Of a stretch of DNA of 64,000 nucleotides, positions 1-24,328 are shown piece after piece. The notes under the pieces were generated by a model. That model searched no databases, was not told the DNA's origin, and was given only the letters and a program-made list of their open reading frames with translations. The DNA is from Anoplopoma fimbria (taxonomy: Eukaryota > Chordata > Actinopteri > Perciformes > Anoplopomatidae): NCBI RefSeq assembly GCF_027596085.1, contig NC_072467.1, forward strand, positions 3,350,861 to 3,414,860, written 5' to 3'. Position 1 is the stretch's first letter. Each line of letters starts with the position of its first letter. A program made the translations under genes and the position numbers.

Positions 1-13420
<13,420 letters not shown>

Positions 13421-13572
13421 ACACACCTGAAACACATAAATATGCTCCCCATTATCATTACTGCCACCTGTACCAGCATCATCATATCACTAAATATCAC
13501 ATATTCTGTGTCTTATGCATGAATGCAAAAAAAAAGTTTCTTTAGTTGGCTATACTCCAGTTAGTCCTACCT

Positions 13573-13745
13573 CCATGGCTCTAGTTAATCCACACAGTTG
13601 CAGAGGAAAACCAAACACAATGCCAAATCAGAGAATCCAAATGTGCACTTTTGGAACCAACACAGTCAAGACATACTGATGCAGTTTGACGTACTAAACT
13701 GAGAAGTTGGTCAGAAGCTCAACAACCCTGGAATCTATTTTATAG
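13573..13745 (-). promoter_or_regulatory. vwf: vwf promoter TATA box and noncoding exon 1
   Basis: A minus-strand TATA box (TATAAAA, 13744-13738) lies about 30 bp upstream of an inferred start near 13,705. The transcribed stretch ends at a GT donor (exon left edge 13573), followed by an intron to the exon with the start codon (acceptor after 13426). Human VWF likewise has a noncoding first exon. The exact cap site is inferred from TATA spacing. Confidence 0.6.
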
Positions 13746-14070
13746 CAAAGAACTTGACCCCGCCCAGCTGCTATTGGCTTTCCTTTAAGACCCATCCCCT
13801 TAGCCAGGTTATGTCAAAAAGAGCAGACTATCACTCTGTCCAGAGCTCAGTGCCTGCAGACTGACACCATCAAACACACTCAGCAGGACAATACCAGGAT
13901 ATGCCCACTGATCGTCTGGCTGAGTGATTAGGTCACACATACGCATCTGTGTCGGCGCCAACCCAAACAATTCTGGTGGAAAACACACTCACTGGAGATA
14001 TCGCACGCAATAACACTGCTGTGGCGGTGCACAAACACATGACTAAGCTGCGACAAAATAAAAAACACGT

Positions 14071-14072
<2 letters not shown>

Positions 14073-14130
<58 letters not shown>
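14073..14130. repeat. (CA)n microsatellite
   Basis: About 28 CA units, followed by two short CA-rich echoes up to 14,150. Confidence 0.97.
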
Positions 14131-14132
<2 letters not shown>

Positions 14133-14514
14133 GGAACACACACACTGGGAATGTTTACGAATCAACACTCTCAGATGCAAACTTCCCCTAGCATCTTGCC
14201 AAAAGACAAAGACAGTATTGTGTGTCCAAATATATGCTTATCCAATCCTGGCACCACTTTTCAATATCGTGCTCTGAGGTTATTTCATTAGACATCTCCT
14301 CAGGTTGCTGTTGGGTGGAGCTGTGTTGCAAATCACACAACTCAATATACTAATAACCATGATAAAGTTTTAATCTTTCAGGTGACAACAAAAATAAAAA
14401 GTTCACCAGCACAGTCTGTAACTGTCCACTTAGTCCTGAAGGTCTAATCAGGCTCCAGTGAAAACAACTGTGGGGTTGGGCCTTTGGTTTGTATGTGCTT
14501 TAGGAAAAAAAGCA

Positions 14515-14660
14515 CAGGTGTTACTAAAAAACATTAACACTGGCTCTGTTTTATTCTAGTGTCCCAATAATCCATGCCAGTTTGACAGTGAGTCAACATG
14601 CACAGTACCAGAACCCTAAAAACTAAAGAGGCTACGTGGAATTCAACTGCATTTATTATC
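14515..14660 (+). repeat. Dispersed repeat, copy 1 (family shared with 56.7 kb)
   Basis: Shares diverged but ordered blocks with 56695-56835: AGGTGT-AC, AACATTAAC..GGCTC.GTT, GTGTCCCA-TAAT-CATG, CAGCATG-type and ACC-TGAAACT-type segments. A third partial copy occurs at 14935-15010 (ACAATACCAGAACCCTGGAA). It is likely an old interspersed element; I could not place its class. Confidence 0.55.
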
Positions 14661-14934
14661 CTACTGTGACATGTCACAGTATCTTCCATGATTGATCTGA
14701 TAATTGTTATGTTCCCCAAATCTATGTGCTTTATTGTTAATTGTTGAACCTCTGTGTTGCTGCTGTTCTTGACCAGGTCTTCCTTGTAAAATAGATATTT
14801 GTTCTCAGTGGGACAAACCTGGTTAGATAAAGGCTAACAAAAAATAAAAAAGCCCTGTAGACCTTTGAAACTGATGAAACTAATTCGGTTAACAGTGGGT
14901 CCGTACCATTAATTGTCTCAGTATGCCATGCCAT

Positions 14935-15010
14935 TGAAGCAGCAGGCACAATACCAGAACCCTGGAACTAGCTGACTTATTGAAATACAGTTGTTTTTAT
15001 TGTTATTATC
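14935..15010 (+). repeat. Dispersed repeat, partial copy
   Basis: Contains CAGCAGGCACAATACCAGAA followed by CCCTGGAACTAG. This parallels the CAGTACCAGAACCCTAAAAA block at 14,605 and the CAATATCAGGACCTTGAAAC block at 56,783. Confidence 0.45.
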
Positions 15011-15639
15011 AATTACACCTGTGTTTTTCCTGCTATGACATGCTTAACCACCCATCCTCAACCTGTGCACAGGATTAATCATCCAGAATAACAAAAAACA
15101 CCTGTGTGCGCAGAAATGTTAAAAATAATAATCAATGGTTGTGATCCAGTAATTAATACTTATGGGTTTCTTACTTTCTAAATAGTCTGCAGTTACAAGT
15201 GTTAGCAATTCAATATATTAATAAAGGGTCCTTACTTTTTCTAGGCGTTAAGTGGTGAAAGGATGGTTCATTCTCGTGAAAGTCTTATTAATTACTGAGT
15301 ATTGATAACTAATCTATAAACCATTAGTAGAGCATTTAGACCTATTATTAAGCATTAATAAAGCCATTAGTTACAATTTATAAATATTGTATGAATTAAT
15401 GGTAGTGCCTAATGTCTTTGAACTGTCTGTGGATGTGAAATGTGAAGCAGCAGGAATAGTTAGAAGGATTGAAGCAGACAACAAAACAAACATGCACACA
15501 ATACAAATACCATGAAGATGATACTGCAAAAAAGTCAAACTGATGACTTGAATAATAGTTAGGTTGATCACTTTGTGTTTGTTTGTGGTCAACAACGTGT
15601 TCAAGAAATTTAGAAAAGCCTCTGTAACATTGACATATG

Positions 15640-15768
15640 TAGACTGTAGTTTGTAATATACATGGTATTTGTATTTATATTTGTAATATCTATATATATA
15701 GTAACTTATAATATACATGTATAGGTATTTATAATGTAATATAAATTGTTTTTATAATGTAATATAAA

Positions 15769-15806
<38 letters not shown>

Positions 15807-15905
15807 GTATACAATTATATATATAATTGTTTACAATATTTGTGTGTGATTATATTGACTATTTATAAATATACGTAGATATATATGCGTAGATATATAT
15901 ATATA
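15640..15905. repeat. AT-rich low-complexity block with (TA)n
   Basis: Runs of TA (about 15774-15802) and repeated TATAATGTAATATAAATT-like units form nearly pure A/T sequence. Confidence 0.85.
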
Positions 15906-15959
15906 CACACAATTATTCTGTATTCTGTATTCATATTTGTATGCATTATTATAGCTTGC

Positions 15960-16215
15960 ATTATACTGACATGTTGGTGACATCTATCCAAGCTAAATTG
16001 ATCTATTAAGGGGTAGGACTAGATAAGTTTTTTTACTTCCTCCTACCCCCTTTCGAGCATGTAGAAAGTTTTTTTTTAAATTTTACTTCTTTTGTGTGTT
16101 CTTTTGTTGTCTCTTTTATTTTTTATTTCATCTATTAATAATCAATTGATAATCATTAATTGATTAATAATCATGTTTTTTATTGCTTGCATGTTCGAAA
16201 TAAAGACAATCAATC
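15960..16215 (+). mobile_element. Probable 3' end of a non-LTR retroposon
   Basis: The block CTACCCCCTTTCGAGCATGT, then a T-rich stretch, then TGTTCGAAATAAAGACAATC and a short (CAAT)n-like tail has the layout of a LINE 3' untranslated region and tail. Family assignment is not possible from this alone. Confidence 0.5.
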
Positions 16216-16763
16216 AATTCATTCATGTACATTCAATCCATGAACGCATCTTTCTTATTCTGGGAGAATTACGTCATCGCACAGCCATGGCTGCTGCAGG
16301 AATGTGTGGTCAAACAGCCACCGCAGGATGCTGCTCGGGGTATTGTTGTGTGCAGGAAGGGAACACACTGAGCACAGACTATAGGTTCCCCATCAGAGCC
16401 TCAGGCTACCATTTTAAAATGAAGTAATATGTACATTTCATTTGGAAGATAGTACTAGTGTAATAAGTATACAGCTTGTTTATTCCAATTTAGTGTAGCA
16501 GATGTTATTACAAGCCCCTCTATTCGAATATGATGGATATTACAGTGAGACAAATACCATAAAAATGCTATAATATGTCAACATTGTTACATCACTGAAA
16601 AGTCCCACACAAAGATCCTGCAGGAATACTACAGGTAAAACGAAATTTTTTTTTTTTTTTTTAATTTAGCAAACGGAGGACAAACTGTTCAACAAATACA
16701 TTTATATATATATATATAAAAAAAAAAAAAAGATATAAAAAGCTACAGCAGGCTTTGGCTTTG

Positions 16764-16764
<1 letters not shown>

Positions 16765-16814
<50 letters not shown>
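16765..16814. repeat. (TG)n microsatellite upstream of cd9
   Basis: About 24 TG units directly upstream of the GC-rich cd9 promoter region. Confidence 0.97.
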
Positions 16815-16816
<2 letters not shown>

Positions 16817-16974
16817 CGGACCACTACAGGCGCGCACGGCACGGCACGGCACGGCGCGCGTCTGCAAATAACCTCGTTCTGCATACTGACTGTTATTTAG
16901 AAGGTCTTCTATTCTAACGCAGGTCTGAATCAGGCGACACCAGCAGAAGTGAGATCCACAGCACAGGCACCACC
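16813..16974 (+). promoter_or_regulatory. cd9: GC-rich promoter and 5' UTR of cd9 first exon 1a
   Basis: Contains GGGCGG (Sp1-type) and a GGCAC tandem followed by GCGCGCG, unlike the AT-rich flanks. The ATG follows in a good Kozak context (CCACCATGG). No TATA box is evident. The start of transcription is not visible. Confidence 0.5.
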
Positions 16975-17438
16975 ATGGCTGCACTGTCGGGAGGAGAGAT
17001 GTGCATCAAATACCTGATGTTTGCCTTCAACCTGGTATTCTGGGTGAGTTTAAAGCGAGGAAATGTAGTGTTCTCATAGAAACATGTGCATTCTGCCTGT
17101 ATTTCATGCTTGTGTGTGTGTGTGTGTGTGTAAGCAGGTTACTATATAATGAATGAAATGGTATGGCGTCCCAGATGCAGAATCCTAAGTGTCCTGGTTT
17201 GCTTATCACAGTTGGAGATATTATGGGGTGCCCTAAGCATTCATTTTTTCCACCAAACACCAAAGTGTCCCAATCCGCAAGGAGACCGACCGAGCCGGCT
17301 GGAGGAATAATCCCCGGTGGCCAAGTGACCCAGTTCGGCCGAGCAGACTTCACTTTGCATTTTAATAATTGCAATGCAAGGGGGGGAGGGGGGTGCTTTA
17401 TTGTGGTGGAGAATGTGACTGTTATAATTATAATTAAG

Positions 17439-17520
<82 letters not shown>

Positions 17521-17603
17521 AATCCTGGATGTCCCGTACAGGCTATTTGTGTCCTTCTAAGCCTGCAGGGTGTGTCTTGCTGTGACCGTTTGTTTGTGAT
17601 CTC

Positions 17604-17635
<32 letters not shown>

Positions 17636-17740
17636 GTTTCAGATGGATGCTTTGGCCTTTAATGAACGTTTATCATTTTTGCAGCTATAGATAGAGCCAA
17701 GGATAACTATTCATTACAGGCCAGACAGGGATTTCCCAAT

Positions 17741-17798
<58 letters not shown>

Positions 17799-20700
17799 AT
17801 CCAGGCAACACAACCAGAAAGATTAAAAAATGATAGAAACTGACAATTTGTAAAATAATAATACATTACATTACATTACATTACAGTCATTTAGCAGACG
17901 CTTTTATCCAAAGCGACTTACAGGAAGTGTATTCAACATAGGTATTCAAGAGAACTACTAGTCACCAGAAGTCATAAGTGCATCTCCTTTCTTAAACAAG
18001 CATCTTAAAGCATAAACCAGAGCAAAAGTATAGTGCAGAGGCAATTACTACGAAAACAATAATTGCAACAGACTAATCCGAATATAGTAAGTGCTACAAA
18101 CTACTACGAATAGGATAAGTGCAGTAAACAAATACAAATTCAATAAGTGCAGCAACTAATACGAGTAATAACAATAGTAAACTGCAGTGTCAGTGTAGTG
18201 TACTTCTTGTCCGTCATTGACAGTCCATGAAAAGCCTGCTCAAACATCACTCCCACATACATAAATGCAAATGTTTCACATCTGTGGAAGATATTGAGCA
18301 GGAAGTGAAGCTGTGACACTGTTCATTACCCTGCTCATTGAGCCACAAATCACTTAACACAGATATCTGATCTCATCTCTGTCAGGACACTTCTGTTGTG
18401 TCCAGGCACAGCTTTGTGTCAGTGCATCAAGAGCTGGGTTCAAATACCTCGCTTTCAATAAAAGCAGCTTCTGGGAGTAGGTGTGGGAAGTAGTTATATT
18501 TCCGAGCAGTCTATTAGCCACACGCAGCTCAGACACCAGAGCAGTAAATATGCTGCTAGGCCGGTACTTAAAAAAGGTTTTATGTCAACGTGCCTCAACA
18601 GAGCCCTCTGTGCTGCTACCTCCCAGATCATGAAAACCTGTATGCCCGCACAACCTGCACAAATGCAGTAGTTAAAGACACAAACTGTACATGGACATGT
18701 CACAAAAGAGGGGAAGAAAAACTGGCAATAGCTCATATCACATGCAACTCTCTTGACACTCCTAGCTTTTGAAGGCGTGGTAATGAAAAATGCTTTCTCT
18801 GTCCACCACCTTTTTCAGCTGACATCTTTATGCTTCACTTCCTCTCTGGGAAGAAGTTACTTATTACCTACTCGTAGTGGTGCATTGTCTAGACGGAATC
18901 AGCATGACTTTCGCTGGGGGAATAAAGTGTGTGAAATATCTCATGTTTGCCTTCAACTTTGTCTTCTGGGTAGGTGTGCTTTTCTTTTTATTATTGTGTC
19001 TTAATGTGCTGTGTGCCAGTGCGTGTGAGAGAACGAGGGAGAGAGAGAGGCGGAGAAGCTTCCAATTGTACACTCGCCCTTTTGTGGTTTGCTCTAATCT
19101 GCCATTTTGTTCATACAATGGAACATAAAAAAGATTATACAAAAGAAAGTATAAACTGTGAAAAAGCTCAAAAGACCAGTAGAATATACACATAAACATG
19201 CACAGCTACTGAATAAAACAGACTGTCATCTTTCAGGTGGGCTTTCACAGTTAAATATTCACTGACTGTCTGTGCTGACGAGCCCTGTAAGTAAGTGCCT
19301 GTGTATGAACATAACACAATGTGGCACCAGAGTAAAACACAGACTCGTATGCATTTCTGTTGATAAATTCACATGTGACTATGTGTCAATATTAAATACA
19401 TATGCTGATGAATAAGGGAACCTGTGAACATTAAAAAGGCAAAAGGACTTTGTTTTTTTTGTGATACTGGTGTTGTTTTCGAGGTAAACACATGCTACAG
19501 CATTCCATGAACCCCATCAATGTGTTTTAATACCACTAATCAATGTCTGATGGTGAGGAGTTACAAATGTCTGTCTCCTGACCTTTCCATATGATATCCA
19601 TGAGATGCAACATTTCAATCTTAACAAATTTTTACGTCTGTACATGATTACCAATGTATGTTCTATTGATATACAGTCGTATATAAGTATGTAAGTATAG
19701 AAAGAGTCTTTGGTGATTGGGCGTTGTCTTTAAACGATCACTTTCATCTGATGTGTAGCATCATGAAGCCAGAATAAGAATTCACCTCAGTGGACACAAC
19801 CTTCTGGTGGTGGTGAAGAGTTATATATGACACGAGGACGGCAGAAACCTCTTCCTGGACTGAAAACCGAAACTGAAAAAAAGCGTGAGACCTGGAGAAG
19901 ATTTTTCAGATCGGGCATGTCAGTGCAAATATAAAATGAAATCTGGGAGCAGCTAATGAAAAAAACGTTTTAAAATTCATACAGCAACAAGATAATTGTT
20001 ATACGGTGTGGGAAAATCATAATTTTTCAAAACATACATAAACATGGAGAGGGCTTACTTCCTGTCCGAACATGTATTGATCTTTAGTCTCACTGTTACA
20101 CTGTTAGTACGATTAATCCTGCTTCTGGTAGTACATTGCACAGTGCATTTAGTGAGCTTAGAACTACAGTTCCGTATGATAAAATCTAAATGTTTTTCTG
20201 TTTCAGCTTGCAGGCACTGCGGTCTTTGCTATAGGCCTGTGGCTAAGATTAGACCCAAAGACCAAAGGCCTGTTTGAAGGAGAAGACTCTCCATATGTGT
20301 TTTACACAGGTAAGCTGCTCTCAGTCCTTGAGCTGGAACATTACGCATTATCATTTAAGCAAATGTAAAAGCACAGCTTGGGATTATTTGAGCTCTGCAA
20401 AACACACAATGTGCATTTATGTATCTTTTATATTCTATTTGTTTGTGTAGGTGTATATATCCTGATTGGAGCTGGAGCACTGATGATGGTGGTGGGCTTT
20501 CTGGGATGTTGTGGGGCCATCCAGGAGTCCCCCTGTATGCTGGGACTGGTTCGTACCGCTTTTTTATTCTCCACTTAATTTTTGACTTCACTAACGTTTT
20601 TCTCCCTTTCTTAGTTTTCTTTTTGTAGTTATCTCACTCCGCTGCACATAAACTTGTTATCTAACTTAAGCAAGTGTGGACTGTGGACTGTGGACTGTGG

Positions 20701-22336
20701 CTTGCTAAGAAATATGAGCTACATTCATCAGTTTACTCAACGGTATCAAGGCCAGAGAAGAGTCTCTGGATTTCTTACATTTGTTCCCTTCCTCCCTCCC
20801 GTCTTGTCTGGCCCTAATCTTCTTGCACTAAATCTCTCAGGAGGAGGAGCCTATGTAAATTGCGTTCAGCTACACTCAAATGGCCTTACTTGTTCAGACA
20901 TGCACGCAAAAGACATGCACACTGGTATGCATGGAAGCACACATTCACACAATCAGCTGAGTTTAATTCTCTCTGTCCGTTTTGCAGTTCTTCTTCTTCC
21001 TTCTCATCATATTTGCCATTGAGGTTGCGGCTGGAATCTGGGGATTTTCCAACCAAAGCAAGGTAACGTACATGTTTAAACTACATTACATATTTAAAGA
21101 AGTACATTTGAGGCAGTACAATAAGAAAAAAAGCCCCATGTAGGCAAAAAGAAAACAAGCCACAAACTAAAATAACTCACAAAATGAAGGGTACAGCAAT
21201 GCAAAACAAAGTGAGTTATTTAAATAAAATGATTGTTCCCTTCTTGCTGCTGTGTTGCAGGTGGTGAATGACATCACAACGTTCTACATGCAGACCTACA
21301 ATAACTTCAAAACGACAGGAGATGAGCGATTTAAAGAAACTCTGCGGGTGATTCAAACCGGGGTGAGCATCGTCCGCTTCGTTATAATTCAGATCAGGCC
21401 TACCAGTACCTCTAAGGCTCACTAATGAACATGTTCAATCTTACTTGTTTAATTTGTGCACAATCAGTTAGGTAAAAAAAATATTTGGTGTGAGCTGTAA
21501 CTGGTACAGCAACCTCAATGTGACAACAACACTTTGGAATATTCCTTTAAAACACCAAGCATTAGAGATTTGTGTTTTTCTTTTTGCTTTCTTGTTCTGA
21601 TGATATGACTTTGTGTATTTTTACAGCTGAACTGTTGCGGGCCAACTGGTACTATAGTAGATGCTGCCAAAGACACCTGTCCCCGGGGAGAGCCACTTGA
21701 GGTGCTCATTACTAAGGTACAACCACCCTCAATGTCTGTATAGATCGGATGCAAACACAGCCAAGTACTTCCGTCATGAGCTAAAGAAATAAAAACAATC
21801 AAAACGCAAGATCATCTAACAGATGTCACACATGCTTTAGCTGAGAGCTGGAGATATAACCGTTTGTCAAATTCATAGTGATGGTCTGACGTGTGTCAGT
21901 AGTTTATTTGTCTTTCTTTTACAGACTAATTCCCTCAATTTCCTTGCAGTGTTACTATGGCAACAGTGTTTAACTGGAGCCTTTATGCTCTCAAGCTGTA
22001 TGTGCCATACCACAAGTCGTGTTTCAGCATAGGTTTAGAGAAAGCTGAAATGAATTGTGCTTGTGTCTTGCAGAGCTGCCCTGACGCCATTGATGAGGTG
22101 TTTGACTCCAAACTACACATCATAGGAGGAGTGGGCATCACCATCGGTGTTGTTATGGTAAGTGTGTGATTAATTGTAACTCATCTGATGTCAGTGTCTG
22201 CTACCCCGGAGATTGAACACAAATAATCAAACACAAATGCAAGTAATGTACGTCTCCCTCTCTTTTATAGGTGTTTGGGATGATCTTTAGCATGCTCCTG
22301 TGCTGCGCCATCAGGAAGTCTCGGGAGGTGGTGTGA
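16975..22336 (+). CDS. cd9: CD9-type tetraspanin
   Basis: Four-pass membrane organiser of tetraspanin webs that partners with integrins and Ig-superfamily proteins. It acts in cell adhesion and fusion. Exons: 16975-17043 (exon 1a), 20207-20309, 20451-20548, 20988-21062, 21261-21362, 21627-21716, 22074-22157, 22271-22336; total 228 residues, equal to human CD9. Visible marks: TM1 [28 protein letters not shown]2 [19 protein letters not shown]3 [19 protein letters not shown]; large loop with LNCCGPTG and a later SCPDAI; TM4 [20 protein letters not shown]; juxtamembrane CC; tail CAIRRxxE-like [10 protein letters not shown]. SCPDAIxEVFDxK and the tail favour CD9 over CD81. It lies head to head with vwf, as expected. 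Fish often have two cd9 copies, and which one this is cannot be told here. Confidence 0.93.
17441..17516. repeat. (TG)n microsatellite
   Basis: About 38 units in cd9 intron 1. A shorter (GT)n tract follows at about 17607-17634. Confidence 0.97.
17743..17794. repeat. (GA)n microsatellite
   Basis: About 26 AG/GA units in cd9 intron 1. Confidence 0.97.
17862..18180 (+). mobile_element. Dispersed ATTACA-headed repeat, copy 1
   Basis: Begins with tandem CATTA units, then CAGTCATTTAGCAGACGCTT and a long shared body with AAGTGTATTCAACATAGGTA and GTCACCAGAAGTCATAAGTG. Copies recur at 36118-36377 and 52884-53026. This opening is a very common dispersed sequence in teleost genomes. No coding capacity is visible, so it is probably non-autonomous. 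Confidence 0.8.
18904..18969 (+). CDS. cd9: Alternative coding first exon 1b of cd9
   Basis: Encodes [20 protein letters not shown] then FW and ends at a GTAGGT donor in the same phase (0) as exon 1a. It would therefore splice to the same exon 2 at 20207. Exon 1a encodes [20 protein letters not shown] then VFW. The two N-termini differ mainly in the first eight residues. Exon 1b is 1.9 kb downstream inside intron 1, and its N-terminus (GGxKCxKYL) is closer to mammalian CD9. Confidence 0.8.
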
Positions 22337-24328
22337 CTCCCACCATCGGATCCCAGAGTCTTTATTAATGTTGCATGATGTCATTCGAGTCACATGACTC
22401 CCCACTGCCAATAGAAACACTGCTTGTTCAAAGGAACTAGGCTGGGTGCAGATATTTAAGATTATTACATAATCCATCAGTTATATCTGTGCTGCTGACA
22501 CTTAAGCCCACCGTGTGATGTGGTTATTAGGCCCAACTATAGAATGGGTGTCATCTGTTCTTCAGTGGCAATGTAGTGCAGAAATGTGTCATTTTGTGGT
22601 CATTTGACTGAAATTAGTGTTTGTGAACTGCTAATTATCTAAACAAAGATCATATTATTGTATACTGATCACACTTATATTGCTATCACTTGGGGTCACC
22701 TACTGGACTGGAGAGTCATGGATCAGGGCCCTGATGAAGGCACCCACTACCACTTCAGCACAATACAGCAGCAGCCAATGAAATTATTTTTCTTACAACA
22801 TCAAAGTCAAACCATGGTGACTAGTAGCCAATTCAAAGCCGAGCTGTGAACTGCGGTGACCGAGTACCATCATAGTTCCTTCATTGTTACATTTCATTTG
22901 TTCCCTTTTTTACTCTTTACCCTTTTACTAAAACGCCTTTAATTTTTGTCATGTTTTGTAAATGTCTTCTTTTTTCATTTGTAAAAGATTCATACACTTA
23001 GGTGGTTGTATAGTACGTGTGGTTTGATATGTGGTTTGTATTTTATAATGTTCTTTTTATTTTACAGAGATTGGGTTGATTTATACCATATGCACTATGT
23101 TTCACAGAGACAAATAAACCAAAATTTACTGAGGCGGCTCTGAGGGTATTATATTATGGCAAGGAAAATCACTCACTTGCACGCACACACACACACTCAC
23201 AGTGAAAGACCCAAATTACCTGTCATAATACATTAACAAATTTTCTCTGATCGGCATTTAGCTTTGTAGGTTATAGCGGGCATGTAAGGGACAGAAGGGC
23301 GTAGTGGCCTTGATAAGACTGAAAACAACATCCAGGTCCTTTTCTTGTGTGCACAGTGGGAAAAAAAACATTCTGAAAACTCACCCAAGCTTTCCCCTCT
23401 TTGATATTTGCGACCATCAAGTGTGACTCATTTAGTTTGATCTAAATCACAAACCAAGCCAAGAACAGTCTTTGTGTCTGACTCATGCCACGATTAAATT
23501 GCTGGAAATCTGTGTTCAAAACTACGTGCACACTGATTACAGTAAACAGTGCATTATTATGTATGATAGTTAATCTAGCCATTTTTAATGACTCACTATT
23601 TCACCAAAAAAGAGGTGAGAATAGAGTTAGAGTTCCTCTGATTATAGCACAAGGAAGTACACTTTGATTTGGTTGTTGACAGCCGGGTGTTTCCCTTTCA
23701 GACACCCCACCCCCACTACAGAGATAACGCTGATTATAGAAAGGAGTGTGTATATACACGTGAGACGATGCCTCCACGTTGTTCTGTGTGTATGCCTTTT
23801 ATGTAACCGTATGTGTAGGCCAGCGGAAGAGGGCAGGAATCTGAGATAAGAAAGAGAGATGTGGTGAATAAAAAGGAACACTAATGAGAACTCAAGAGGA
23901 AAGAGGCCAACATCCATATTTACTCACTCACACTACTTCACATTAACACAGTAGATAAAAACTAAATTATTTGAAAACAACGGCACATTCTGTCCTGTAC
24001 AAAGATCAACATTAATTTGTTTGATGTTTTCTTTTTTACTGTTAGTTTGCTGATAGCCAAACCTATCCTTGATTCAGGACACGTTGGTACAGAAGCACCA
24101 TGAAATTTGATTAGCCAAGTGCTGCCATGAAATACAGTTTACTATCTCAGTGGAAGTATAAACTTGCATTACAAATATATTGTAGTAAGGCAAAAAAAAA
24201 AAACACGGTGGCCATACAAAAATACAGCTGTTGCAATATGTTCAAAGTTTTTCCTCATACTTTAGAATGATACCTGAGTATTGAGAGAAAATATGTTTAT
24301 AGCTTTCAACTTTGGACATAATACAATC
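22337..24328. other. cd9 3' UTR and intergenic stretch before bbs10
   Basis: Likely cd9 3' UTR up to about 23,135, then about 1.2 kb in which I see no exon, repeat family or RNA gene. bbs10 converges from the right. Confidence 0.6.
23113..23118 (+). terminator. cd9: Candidate cd9 polyadenylation signal
   Basis: AATAAA in an AT-rich context about 780 bases after the cd9 stop codon. It is the clearest plus-strand signal before the convergent bbs10 gene. Confidence 0.5.

Larger units (their letters stand above)
13746..16764. other. Intergenic region between vwf and cd9, repeat-rich
   Basis: Divergent promoters flank about 3 kb with no credible exon. It holds a (CA)n tract (14073-14130), two copies of a dispersed repeat (14515-14660 and 14935-15010), AT-rich DNA with a TA run (15640-15905) and the apparent 3' end of a non-LTR retroposon (15960-16215). 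Short ORFs here have no domain character. Confidence 0.75.

Noticed and set aside
18974..19195. Arg-rich short ORFs after cd9 exon 1b
   Set aside because: Intronic, directly after a good GTAGGT donor, with no domain similarity.
16975..22336. CD81 identity for the tetraspanin
   Set aside because: SCPDAI-EVFD-K in the large loop, the CAIRxxREVV-type tail and the vwf neighbour match CD9.
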